Assembly (NCBI GenBank): GCA_041391665.1 | Contig: JAWKNO010000002.1 | Coordinates: 186,001-250,000, forward strand | DNA from: Bacteroidia bacterium | Lineage (GTDB): Bacteria > Bacteroidota > Bacteroidia > J057 | Reading direction: 5' to 3' | Length of the DNA: 64,000 bases | Shown: positions 1-7,519 of the stretch, piece after piece | How the letters are laid out: each line of letters opens with the position of its first letter | How positions within the stretch are numbered: the first letter of the stretch is position 1 | Position numbers and translations under genes: made by a program | Notes under the pieces: generated by a model | What the model saw: the letters and a program-made list of their open reading frames with translations, nothing else | Database searches by the model: none | What the model was told of the DNA's origin: nothing

Positions 1-52
1 CCGTGATAGAATTTTACAATACAGAATTTGAACTCAATTAGCGGAAAGGCGC

Positions 53-988
53 ATGATTACTTATCAGCAAATCAAAGAAAAAGGGATAGCTTTTTTCAGC
101 GACCCGCATGATCCTGCACCTCTGGGGATTTTTCGCATACTGATCGCGGGTTTTGCCATTGTTCAGGCGGTATTCTGGTATCCTGACTGGCTGGCCTTTT
201 TTGGAAAAGAAGGCTGGATTCAGTGGGAAATTTCGCATGCACTCAACCAGGCCTGGAATCTCCACCTCTCTCTGATTTATGAATGGCTGAGTTTTACCGG
301 AATCTCTGCCGATCAGATGGTGATGGCTTTTTTCTGGGTGTACGTGATTTCTGCTACCGGCTTGCTGCTGGGTTGGTTTACCCGTGTCTGGGCGATCCTC
401 ACCTGGCTTTGCCACTTTACGATGATGAGCACCAGTCCGACATTTATGTATGGGGTGGATATTTTCCTTCAGATCGCCCTTTTTTATCTGATGCTGATGC
501 CCGTTTCAAAGGCATTTTCATTGGACCTCAGACAGGGAAGGGTATCCGGAGATCCGACCTGGGGTGTAACGATTTCCCTCAGAGTGCTTCAGTTGCATAT
601 GTGTATGGCCTACCTTTCTGCCGGATATGAAAAAATGCTGGCTGCCGAATGGTGGGATGGAAATGTGCTCTGGCGATCTTTGGTACAGCCCGATTTCCGG
701 CAATTTGACCTCACCTGGCTGGCGCGTTTCCCCTGGATTCCCATGCTTCTGAGCTGGTTTACGATGGTTGTGGAAACGTTTTACTTCATCGGAATGTGGG
801 TGCCAAAGCTGAGAGTTTTCTGGCTGGCAGGGATCATTTCATTGCATCTGGGCATCGGATTATTCCTCGGACTCAAATTTTTTGGGCTGATTATGATTCT
901 CATGTCTGTTTCTGCTTTCGGTTATGATGCCTGGCAGGATATAAAGAGACAAAAGTCATTCATTAAGAATCTCGCTACGGGTTCATAA
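53..988 (+). CDS. HTTM-domain (gamma-carboxylase-like) integral membrane protein
   Basis: A 311-aa polytopic membrane protein. Hydrophobic segments recur along its whole length (near residues 25-45, 80-110, 120-150, 175-195, 225-250, 255-290). The pattern of an N-terminal 'DP..LGIFRI' motif, a Trp-rich first loop, 'WVYVISATGLLLGWFTR', and a C-terminal 'SLHLGIGLFLGLKFFGLIM' resembles the HTTM family, the membrane core of vitamin K-dependent gamma-carboxylase. Bacterial members are widespread in Bacteroidota and mostly of unknown activity, so no substrate can be assigned. The ATG at 53 is used because the Asp-Pro/Leu-Gly start region of the family follows directly. It stands alone upstream of icd, with a 70-bp gap that contains the icd promoter. 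Confidence 0.7.
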   Translation: MITYQQIKEKGIAFFSDPHDPAPLGIFRILIAGFAIVQAVFWYPDWLAFFGKEGWIQWEISHALNQAWNLHLSLIYEWLSFTGISADQMVMAFFWVYVISATGLLLGWFTRVWAILTWLCHFTMMSTSPTFMYGVDIFLQIALFYLMLMPVSKAFSLDLRQGRVSGDPTWGVTISLRVLQLHMCMAYLSAGYEKMLAAEWWDGNVLWRSLVQPDFRQFDLTWLARFPWIPMLLSWFTMVVETFYFIGMWVPKLRVFWLAGIISLHLGIGLFLGLKFFGLIMILMSVSAFGYDAWQDIKRQKSFIKNLATGS

Positions 989-1004
989 TCCCATATTAAT
1001 TCCT

Positions 1005-1012
1005 TAGTTTTG
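1005..1012 (+). promoter_or_regulatory. Bacteroidota-type -7 box of icd
   Basis: TAGTTTTG followed by C matches the Bacteroidota -7 consensus TAnnTTTG exactly and lies 47 bp before the icd ATG. No clear TTTG -33 element is seen at the usual 19-21 bp spacing. Confidence 0.45.
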
Positions 1013-1058
1013 CACCCGTGTTTAAAAATACTCACCCTCCAATAAAAATATATTTGTT

Positions 1059-2387
1059 ATGGCTGGAGACAAAATTACCATCAAAAACGGGAAACTGTTC
1101 GTACCTGACAGTCCTGTCATTCCCTTTATCATTGGCGACGGAACAGGTCCCGACATCTGGCATGCATCCGTACGCGTGTTTGACGCAGCAGTAGAAAAAG
1201 CTTATGGCGGCAAAAAGAAAATTGTCTGGAAAGAAGTACTCGCCGGACAAAAAGCATTTGACGAAACCGGAGACTGGCTTCCACAGCAGACCGTTGACGA
1301 TATCGACGAATACCTCGTCGCCATCAAAGGCCCGCTGACTACCCCTATTGGTGGTGGTATCCGCTCACTCAACGTTGCGCTTCGCCAGAAACTCGATCTT
1401 TACGTTTGTCTCCGCCCGGTAAGATATTTTGAAGGTGTTCCTTCTCCCGTCAAAAATCCCGAACTGGTGGACATGGTGATCTTCCGTGAAAATACCGAAG
1501 ATATTTACGCCGGTATCGAAGCAAAAGCAGGAACTGAGAAAGCAGAAAGATTGCTTGACTTTATCCGTGAAGAATTTCCCGAAGACTTTGCAAAAATCCG
1601 TTTTGGTTCTGAAGAGCGGATCAATGAGTTCAACCAGTCCATTGGTGCAGCACCTTCTTCAACAGTTGAAGTAGGTCTGGGTATCAAAGCCGTTTCCCGC
1701 ACCGGTACGGAAAGACTGGTTCGCGGTGCCATTGAATACGCGATCCGCCACAAACGCAAATCCGTTACCCTGGTACACAAAGGAAACATCATGAAATATA
1801 CCGAAGGTGCTTTCCGCGACTGGGGTTATGAACTCGCTGAGCGCGAATTTGGAGACTACGTCTATACATGGGCACAGTACGACCGTACGGCTGCGGTCAG
1901 CGGAAAAGACGCTGCTAATGCCGAGCAATCAGCCGCTGAGAAAGCAGGTAAAATCATCGTAAAAGATGCTATTGCCGACATTGCCCTTCAGCAGGTATTG
2001 ACCCGTCCGAGTGAGTTTGACGTGATTGCCACCCTCAACCTCAATGGCGACTACCTCTCCGACGCACTGGCTGCTCAGGTAGGCGGTATCGGTATCGCTC
2101 CTGGTGCCAACATCAACTACATCTCTGGTCATGCTTTGTTTGAGGCTACCCACGGTACTGCTCCCAAATATGCAGACCTCGACGTGGTAAACCCCAGTTC
2201 CGTGATTCTCTCCGGTGTACTGATGCTGGAGCACATGGGCTGGCAGGAAGCAGCTGATCTGATCCTCAAAGGCATCGAAAGCTCGATCGCTCAAAAAAGG
2301 GTAACCTACGATTTCCACCGCCTCATGGAAGGAGCAACCAAACTGAAGTGCTCCGAATTTGGCGACGAAATTATCCGGAATATGTAA
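1059..2387 (+). CDS. icd: NADP-dependent isocitrate dehydrogenase
   Basis: A 442-aa cytosolic TCA-cycle enzyme that oxidatively decarboxylates isocitrate to 2-oxoglutarate. Its length and motifs fit the E. coli-type homodimeric IDH family. 'GPLTTPIGGGIRSLN' (residues 91-105) contains Ser103, which corresponds to the substrate-binding and phosphorylatable serine. Arg109 and Arg119 are in the expected places, 'FRENTEDIYAGIE' begins at 142, 'HKGNIMKYTEGAF' is in the middle, and the C-terminal 'FEATHGTAPKYA' is the cofactor loop. A strong terminator follows, so it looks monocistronic. No aceK is visible nearby, so phosphorylation control cannot be claimed. Confidence 0.96.
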   Translation: MAGDKITIKNGKLFVPDSPVIPFIIGDGTGPDIWHASVRVFDAAVEKAYGGKKKIVWKEVLAGQKAFDETGDWLPQQTVDDIDEYLVAIKGPLTTPIGGGIRSLNVALRQKLDLYVCLRPVRYFEGVPSPVKNPELVDMVIFRENTEDIYAGIEAKAGTEKAERLLDFIREEFPEDFAKIRFGSEERINEFNQSIGAAPSSTVEVGLGIKAVSRTGTERLVRGAIEYAIRHKRKSVTLVHKGNIMKYTEGAFRDWGYELAEREFGDYVYTWAQYDRTAAVSGKDAANAEQSAAEKAGKIIVKDAIADIALQQVLTRPSEFDVIATLNLNGDYLSDALAAQVGGIGIAPGANINYISGHALFEATHGTAPKYADLDVVNPSSVILSGVLMLEHMGWQEAADLILKGIESSIAQKRVTYDFHRLMEGATKLKCSEFGDEIIRNM

Positions 2388-2420
2388 TTGTTAGCCTCCG
2401 GGCGCAAAAAGTAAATATGG

Positions 2421-2451
2421 AAATCCTCCCTGCAAAGGGGGGATTTTTTTT
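2421..2451 (+). terminator. Rho-independent terminator of icd
   Basis: A 10-bp stem (AAATCCTCCC / GGGGGGATTT with one T-G wobble), loop TGCAAA, followed by eight T. It starts 33 bp after the icd stop. Confidence 0.88.
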
Positions 2452-2538
2452 GAGGCTTCTTTTTACTCAAAGGAACTTTCCCTATCTTCCAAAAACATGT
2501 TCGACACCACACCCAGCCATCACAAAAACCCAATATAC

Positions 2539-3077
2539 ATGCAAAAACACGTACTATTCTTTTACCTTTTGTTGCCGGGGCGATGAGTTTTGCGGCAGAT
2601 AAAAACGATGACCGCACCCTGATGATGCTTGACAGTGCCGAAGTGGTGGATCTACAGGCGATGGCCGAAAACACGGTAGGCCCGGCCTCGGTGATGGCGT
2701 GGAATCTTTTGTGTTTTGGGTACGACCGGTGCCGCGATTATCCTCCGGCATCGGAAGAAGGAAACAACGCCCGGCGAGCCGATCCCCGCCTCAACGCCCG
2801 TGATCTGATCCGGTCGGAATATTACAAACTGAAAGTCTATCCCAACCCGGCGGGCCTATACGCCACCTTTGAGTGGGATCTGATCCATCTGGAGGGCGAA
2901 GCCGGTCTCCGGATTTTGGATACCTATGGCCGGGAAGTCGCCCAATACCTTATCACAACCCAGAAAGACCAATGGCTGTGGGACACGCGGAATGTGCCGG
3001 ATCGCATCTATCTTTACGAGTTGCGCACCGAAGCACAGGAAGTGCTGGCACAGGGGAAAATTGTGGTGAAGAAGTAA
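2539..3077 (+). pseudogene. Frameshifted, internally shortened T9SS-sorted secreted protein
   Basis: The ATG at 2539 opens a signal-peptide-like segment (MQKHVLFFYLLLPG) that hits a stop at 2584 in its own frame. The next frame, from 2583, continues as MSFAADKNDD and runs to 3077. One extra G in the GGGG run at 2577-2580 would join them into a normal signal peptide with a cleavage site after SFA. The last 75 residues carry a type A T9SS C-terminal sorting domain: 'LKVYPNPAG', a central 'LRILDTYGREV', 'WDTRNVPDRIYLYELR' and a terminal 'GKIVVKK'. Between the leader and the sorting domain there are only about 85 residues and no recognisable domain. It therefore looks like an export signal joined to the tail of a much larger cell-surface protein. 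A sequencing error in the G run is the alternative. Confidence 0.6.
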
Positions 3078-3290
3078 ACCTACGGTTGGCGAAAAGGGTT
3101 TCTTGCAGAGGTTTCGCAGAGGTCGCTAAGAAGTGTTTTGCGTATTTTGCGGTTCTTGGCGTACTTTGCGTGAAACCTACGGTTTGCAAAAAGTATTTTC
3201 TCGCAGAGGTCGCAAAGGTGTCGCGAAGTTCGCAAAGAGGCACTTGGTGAAACCTACGCTTGGCGAAAAGGGTTTCTTGCTAAGAGACGT
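3077..3290. repeat. Three degenerate intergenic repeats
   Basis: Three related copies starting near 3077, 3170 and 3247 share a core of the type AACCTACGNTTGGCGAAAAG followed by GGTTTCTTGC or TTTTCTCGC and then 'AGAGGTCGC..AG'. Between them are runs rich in 'CGCAGAGG', 'TTCGCAAAGAGG' and 'TTTGCG'. No credible gene lies here. This resembles the low-complexity 'cgcaaagg' intergenic repeats common in Bacteroidota genomes. Confidence 0.65.
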
Positions 3291-3766
3291 TATTCCCCCA
3301 AAAATCGCCGAATCATTTTCACTACCTGATCCATTGTGCCAAAATCTGTATCGGCTCTTTCTGAGAGTGGAATGCCTGTAGTGCCGTTTCCCATTACCAC
3401 TACGCGGTACACTTGTTTGTCTCCTTTTGTGAGGGTTTCGAGTTCGACACTGCGGATTTCTTCGAGCGGCATTTCGCAGGTGATGACGGTGGAGGTACCG
3501 CTGGTTTTGAAAATAGTCAGCAATCCGCTTTTTCTGTCCAGTCTGATGCGAATGGTAACAGATATCAGAATACCCACAATACCAGCAATAAACAGGATGA
3601 TTCCCATGACATAAAACATCCTGTACCAGGCCTGAATGCCATATTCTTTCACCGAACCAATCCACAGCGATATACCGGCCAAAGCCAACGCGAGAAAAAG
3701 CATTTGTTGCATAAATGGTTTTTCCTCAATCACCATCTCATCCTTGACAAAAGTCCTGATTTCCAT
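3290..3766 (-). CDS. Small two-TM membrane protein, unrecognised
   Basis: 158 aa. Two hydrophobic helices lie at about residues 20-38 and 50-72, flanked by charged segments. The remainder (75-158) is a soluble beta-rich domain with 'LDRKSGLLTIFKTSG' and 'VYRVVVMGNG', resembling a bacterial PH-like membrane-associated domain, although I cannot assign a family. Its ATG lies one base after the stop of the PD40-VWA gene, so the two are almost certainly co-transcribed. The VWA partner suggests an envelope role, but that is inference only. Confidence 0.6.
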   Translation of the reverse strand: MEIRTFVKDEMVIEEKPFMQQMLFLALALAGISLWIGSVKEYGIQAWYRMFYVMGIILFIAGIVGILISVTIRIRLDRKSGLLTIFKTSGTSTVITCEMPLEEIRSVELETLTKGDKQVYRVVVMGNGTTGIPLSERADTDFGTMDQVVKMIRRFLGE

Positions 3767-3767
3767 T

Positions 3768-5744
3768 TTATTTTTTTCTTACGGCTTTTACTTCTTTGAG
3801 CAATGCCAAATCTACATTTTCTGCGGTAATTCCTGCATAGTTTCCTCCGCCTTTTTCGGCGAGGGTTTGCAATTGTTTGACTTTGTCATCATTGAGTTTA
3901 CCAAAAGAGAATACCGACAAATACACCGAATTACTGGCATTTTTTTCGGCGATAGAGTAGAGGTCATCGACTTCAAAATAACCATCCGTAGCGAGAATGA
4001 TCCGGTTATTGCCTTCGCCGATAAAATTTCTTGAGGCGATATTATAGGCTTTTCTCAGGGCCATCCGGCCTTTGGTGCCTCCGCCGCTTCGCAGGTTTTC
4101 GATCGCATCGCTGATGGTTTTTTGCCTTGCGGCAGATACGCCGTCAAGGATGACTTCCGCATCTCCCGAATACACCACAATGGAAATCTGGTCTTCCGGG
4201 CGCATATGTTCCAGCAGCTTCTTAAAGGAGTCTTTCAGCAAAGGGAGTTTTTCGGGCTTGCGCATAGACGCCGAAACATCGAGTAAAAGGATAAGATTGT
4301 TTTCTGCCACCCCATCAAATGAATAGGGATCGGCAATCTCCACCGTTTCTACCGGTGTCTGGGTAATCTTGGGAGGCTCTGTAACAGCGCGGGGTTTGAT
4401 ATCAACTTTTGAAATGACGGGTACCTGATCATCTTCTTCCGTATGCGTAGGCGCTTCGGGTTGAGATGTATGATTCTGAACGATGATCTGTGGCTCTGGT
4501 TCTGTCACTACCGGAGTTTTGGACAGGAGGAAATTGGAGGGATACGTTTCATTGTAAGCTTTAGTGGTGACATTAATCGTACGTCTGGAATTTGGATAAC
4601 CTTCACATACAACAATCTGGTCATATACCCGGCTTTTGTTGGGCAGTTCTATCGAATATTTACCCGCCGTATTGGTGGTAACTTTTTTCACCACACGTTT
4701 GGTTCTGGCGTCCAGCACGATCACCTCTGAGGTCAACCCCCGCCAGGTGGTACTATCCCGTACTGTTCCGGTAAGGGTGTGGACAAATTCGGGGATATCG
4801 GGTTTGATTCTTTCGTCGGCAAGCTGAAGGTCTGCAAAATATATATCGCCATCTCTGACAAAATATGCCTCATTGCCATCGGCAGTAAGGATCAGTCCAT
4901 AATCGTCGCGGGAAGTATTGAAAGGCGCACCGACATTGATTACTTCACCGAAAGTGCCATCGCTGTTGAGGGTAGTTTTGTATATATCGAGTCCGCCAAA
5001 ACCTTCATATCCGTCGGAGGCGAAATAAAGGGTTTTGCCATCTGCGGCAAGGAATACGGAGCGGTCATCGCCGGGCGTGCTGATGGGTAGCTTTTTACAG
5101 TAAGTCCAGCCATAGGTGGACTGTTTGCTCATATAAATGTCCATATTGGCATCATAGTCAGGGCCGGCTGCAACAATCAGACGTTTTTCATCTGCGGCGA
5201 GGGTCATTCCATCGGTAGCGGGCATGATGCGGAAAAATTCGGTGATGCCGCCGCCGAGGCCTTCGCGTTCGCCCCAGGTTTTGCCATCGGTACAGCGGGC
5301 TTTGTAGTAGGGGCCGCCGGTGCGGTACCAGTTGGTATTCCAGCTTTGGAAATAAACGGTTTTGCCGTCGGCAGAAATATTGGGTTCATCTTCTCCCTGT
5401 CCGGTATTGATGCCATAGGGCATACTGCGCGGAGGTTGCCAGCGGCCATTGGTTTTTTGAGAGTACCAGATATCGCCGTCAAATACCGAATCACCTTTGA
5501 AAGTCATGTAACTACGCGACCAGGGCTGGCTTCCACGGAGGGACATAAAAAACAAAAACTGTCCGTCAGGAGTGATGGACAGATTGGTTTCACGGTGGGG
5601 ACTGCTCAGTGTGGTAACTTTCTGAATCCTGATCTGGTCCTTGTGGTCAAGGATGGTCGCTTTTCGCTCCACAGGTTGACTTTTCAGAGAAAATACGGAC
5701 ACGGATAGTGCAAAAAAACAGCTAAGGAGTGTATTCAGTTTCAT
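3768..5744 (-). CDS. Secreted PD40 propeller - Cna-B-like - von Willebrand A fusion protein
   Basis: 658 aa with an N-terminal signal peptide (about residues 1-22). Residues 50-310 hold TolB/PD40-type propeller repeats such as 'TPDGQFLFFMS', 'SADGKTVYFQS', 'AADGKTLYFASDG' and 'TADGNEAYFVRDG'. Residues 320-400 look like a carboxypeptidase-regulatory or Cna-B sandwich ('LTGTVRDSTTWRG', 'TNTAGKYSIELP'). Residues 405-475 are a Pro/Glu/Thr-rich linker. The C-terminal 175 residues form a VWA domain with an intact MIDAS motif DVSASM (Asp near 487), the Thr of 'GGGTKG', and 'ILATDGYF'. PD40-OmpA fusions are common in Bacteroidota; replacing OmpA with VWA is less usual. A role in envelope sensing or assembly is inference. 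Confidence 0.75.
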   Translation of the reverse strand: MKLNTLLSCFFALSVSVFSLKSQPVERKATILDHKDQIRIQKVTTLSSPHRETNLSITPDGQFLFFMSLRGSQPWSRSYMTFKGDSVFDGDIWYSQKTNGRWQPPRSMPYGINTGQGEDEPNISADGKTVYFQSWNTNWYRTGGPYYKARCTDGKTWGEREGLGGGITEFFRIMPATDGMTLAADEKRLIVAAGPDYDANMDIYMSKQSTYGWTYCKKLPISTPGDDRSVFLAADGKTLYFASDGYEGFGGLDIYKTTLNSDGTFGEVINVGAPFNTSRDDYGLILTADGNEAYFVRDGDIYFADLQLADERIKPDIPEFVHTLTGTVRDSTTWRGLTSEVIVLDARTKRVVKKVTTNTAGKYSIELPNKSRVYDQIVVCEGYPNSRRTINVTTKAYNETYPSNFLLSKTPVVTEPEPQIIVQNHTSQPEAPTHTEEDDQVPVISKVDIKPRAVTEPPKITQTPVETVEIADPYSFDGVAENNLILLLDVSASMRKPEKLPLLKDSFKKLLEHMRPEDQISIVVYSGDAEVILDGVSAARQKTISDAIENLRSGGGTKGRMALRKAYNIASRNFIGEGNNRIILATDGYFEVDDLYSIAEKNASNSVYLSVFSFGKLNDDKVKQLQTLAEKGGGNYAGITAENVDLALLKEVKAVRKK

Positions 5745-5869
5745 TACCAGGGACTTTGTGAATTATTTCAATAAACGCTTTTCAGCACGGTGATATTTAT
5801 ATTACTTTGGGTCAATGATCAAGATACGAAGATTAAATCCTTAACGCCAGTACGGGCTAAAAATTCTAT

Positions 5870-6586
5870 ATGATACTTGGAGTCATTCCTGCCCGCTATG
5901 GGTCGAGTCGTTTTCCCGGAAAACCATTGGTCGAAATCCAGGGTAAGAGTATGATCCGGCGTGTGTACGAGCAGTGTCAGAAAGCCGAGGCAGTCAGCCG
6001 GGTAGTAGTTGCTACAGATGATGAGCGGATTTTCGGGCATGTGCTTGATTTTGGTGGAAATGTAGAAATGACCGGAACAGAACATCTCTCAGGTACAGAG
6101 CGAATGGCTGAGATTGCACAAAAGTACGGAGAATTTAGCCATTTTATCAATATACAGGGAGATGAGCCTTTTATTGATCCGGGGCAAATCAATCAGGTAG
6201 GGGAAATATTGCTTGGGAATGGCGCTCCGGATATAGTTACGCTGGCAAGACCCATGGTTGACCGCGAACAAATCAGCAATCCAAACCTTGTGAAAGTGGT
6301 GATGGATATGTTGGGGAATGCCATGTACTTCAGCCGGTCAGTGATTCCTTTTCCCAGAAATGAAACACCGGGCATGGTATGGTATAAGCATATCGGTATT
6401 TATGGTTTTCGCAGAGAAGTATTGCTGGCCGTACCCCAAATGCCCGCGTCTCCTTTGGAGGTGTCAGAGTCCCTGGAACAGCTCCGCTGGCTGACAAACG
6501 GATACAGAATACAGGTCGGAATTACCCTCACAGAGTCCATATCAGTCGATACACCTGACGACTTGTCCGAATTTTCGGATTTATAG
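5870..6586 (+). CDS. kdsB: 3-deoxy-manno-octulosonate cytidylyltransferase
   Basis: A 238-aa CMP-Kdo synthetase that activates Kdo for lipopolysaccharide inner-core synthesis in the cytosol. Diagnostic motifs are the nucleotide-binding N-terminus 'IPARYGSSRFPGKPL' (residues 6-20), 'VVVATDDERI', 'GTEHLSGTERMAE', the Mg-binding 'NIQGDEPFID' and 'YKHIGIYGFRRE' near residue 165. Length and motif order match the family from the ATG at 5870. It is followed after 9 bp by nuoJ and may be co-transcribed with the nuo genes. Confidence 0.96.
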   Translation: MILGVIPARYGSSRFPGKPLVEIQGKSMIRRVYEQCQKAEAVSRVVVATDDERIFGHVLDFGGNVEMTGTEHLSGTERMAEIAQKYGEFSHFINIQGDEPFIDPGQINQVGEILLGNGAPDIVTLARPMVDREQISNPNLVKVVMDMLGNAMYFSRSVIPFPRNETPGMVWYKHIGIYGFRREVLLAVPQMPASPLEVSESLEQLRWLTNGYRIQVGITLTESISVDTPDDLSEFSDL

Positions 6587-6595
6587 GAGAATATT

Positions 6596-7165
6596 TTGAT
6601 AAAATTCGCCTTTTTTCCCATATTGAGCCCCCAAATTAAGAGATCATTGGAAGCAACATCTTTAACAGTTCAAACGGTACTTTTCTGGGTTTTTGCCATC
6701 ATTGGCATTGCCGGCGGGGTAGGGCTTATATTTAACCGAAGCCCGATCTATGCGGCACTATCCCTGATCCTGAATTTTTTCAGTATTGCAGGATTGTACC
6801 TATCGCTGAATGCAGAATTTATCGCTGCAATTCAGATTCTGGTTTATGCCGGAGCCATTATGGTATTATTTCTTTTCGTCATCATGCTGCTCAACCTTCA
6901 GGACGAGCACGGTCTCTATTCTTTTGATGCCCGAAGGGGGATTGCCTTTATTCTTGGTCTGGCATTTATTGCAGAAATGTTATTCGTATTCAGATCATTT
7001 GCGGAGAAAGAAGTCAGCACAAATTTCGCTTTTGGAAAGGTAGAGTCCATTGGTGATAAAATGATGACGGATTATCTTTTCCCCTTTGAAATGATCTCGG
7101 TTGTCCTGATTGCCGCGCTTATCGGAGCAATCGTAATCGCAAGGAAACATAATTATTCTGACTAG
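6596..7165 (+). CDS. nuoJ: NADH-quinone oxidoreductase subunit J
   Basis: Membrane subunit of respiratory complex I. The motif 'AALSLILNFFSIAGLYLSLNAEFIAAIQILVYAGAI' (quoted in part) spans the conserved central helices with the half-buried Glu of NuoJ. Five hydrophobic helices are visible. No ATG exists near the start. A TTG at 6596 gives 189 aa, and another TTG at 6650 would give 171 aa, closer to the usual family start just before the first helix, so the start is uncertain. It lies 9 bp after kdsB and 13 bp before nuoK. Confidence 0.92.
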   Translation: MIKFAFFPILSPQIKRSLEATSLTVQTVLFWVFAIIGIAGGVGLIFNRSPIYAALSLILNFFSIAGLYLSLNAEFIAAIQILVYAGAIMVLFLFVIMLLNLQDEHGLYSFDARRGIAFILGLAFIAEMLFVFRSFAEKEVSTNFAFGKVESIGDKMMTDYLFPFEMISVVLIAALIGAIVIARKHNYSD

Positions 7166-7178
7166 TTTAAATTTACAT

Positions 7179-7487
7179 ATGCTTACTCCGACGATTTATT
7201 CATATCTGGCAGTCAGTGTAGTCATGTTTGCCCTTGGAACCATAGGGGTACTGACACGCCGAAACGGGATAGTGGTTTTTATGTGTGTGGAGCTGATGCT
7301 CAACGCCGTAAACCTTTCACTTGTCGCTTTCTCCAATATGCACAACAATGCCACCGGCTCTATGTTGGTGTTTTTTGTAATGTGCGTGGCAGCGGCTGAA
7401 GCAGTAGTGGGGCTTTCGATCGTGATTGCTCTCTTCCGCAACAAACTGGATATTGATATCAATAATGTAAACATTTTTAAATGGTAA
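7179..7487 (+). CDS. nuoK: NADH-quinone oxidoreductase subunit K
   Basis: A 102-aa three-helix complex I subunit. 'RNGIVVFMCVELMLNAVNLSLVAF' (residues about 28-50) contains the conserved membrane Glu needed for proton translocation, and the second Glu is in 'AAAEAVVGLSIVIALFR'. Length is exactly as expected. It lies between nuoJ and nuoL in one operon. Confidence 0.96.
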   Translation: MLTPTIYSYLAVSVVMFALGTIGVLTRRNGIVVFMCVELMLNAVNLSLVAFSNMHNNATGSMLVFFVMCVAAAEAVVGLSIVIALFRNKLDIDINNVNIFKW

Positions 7488-7519
7488 CCACACCATTTGA
7501 ATCCTAGATAACGAGATAC

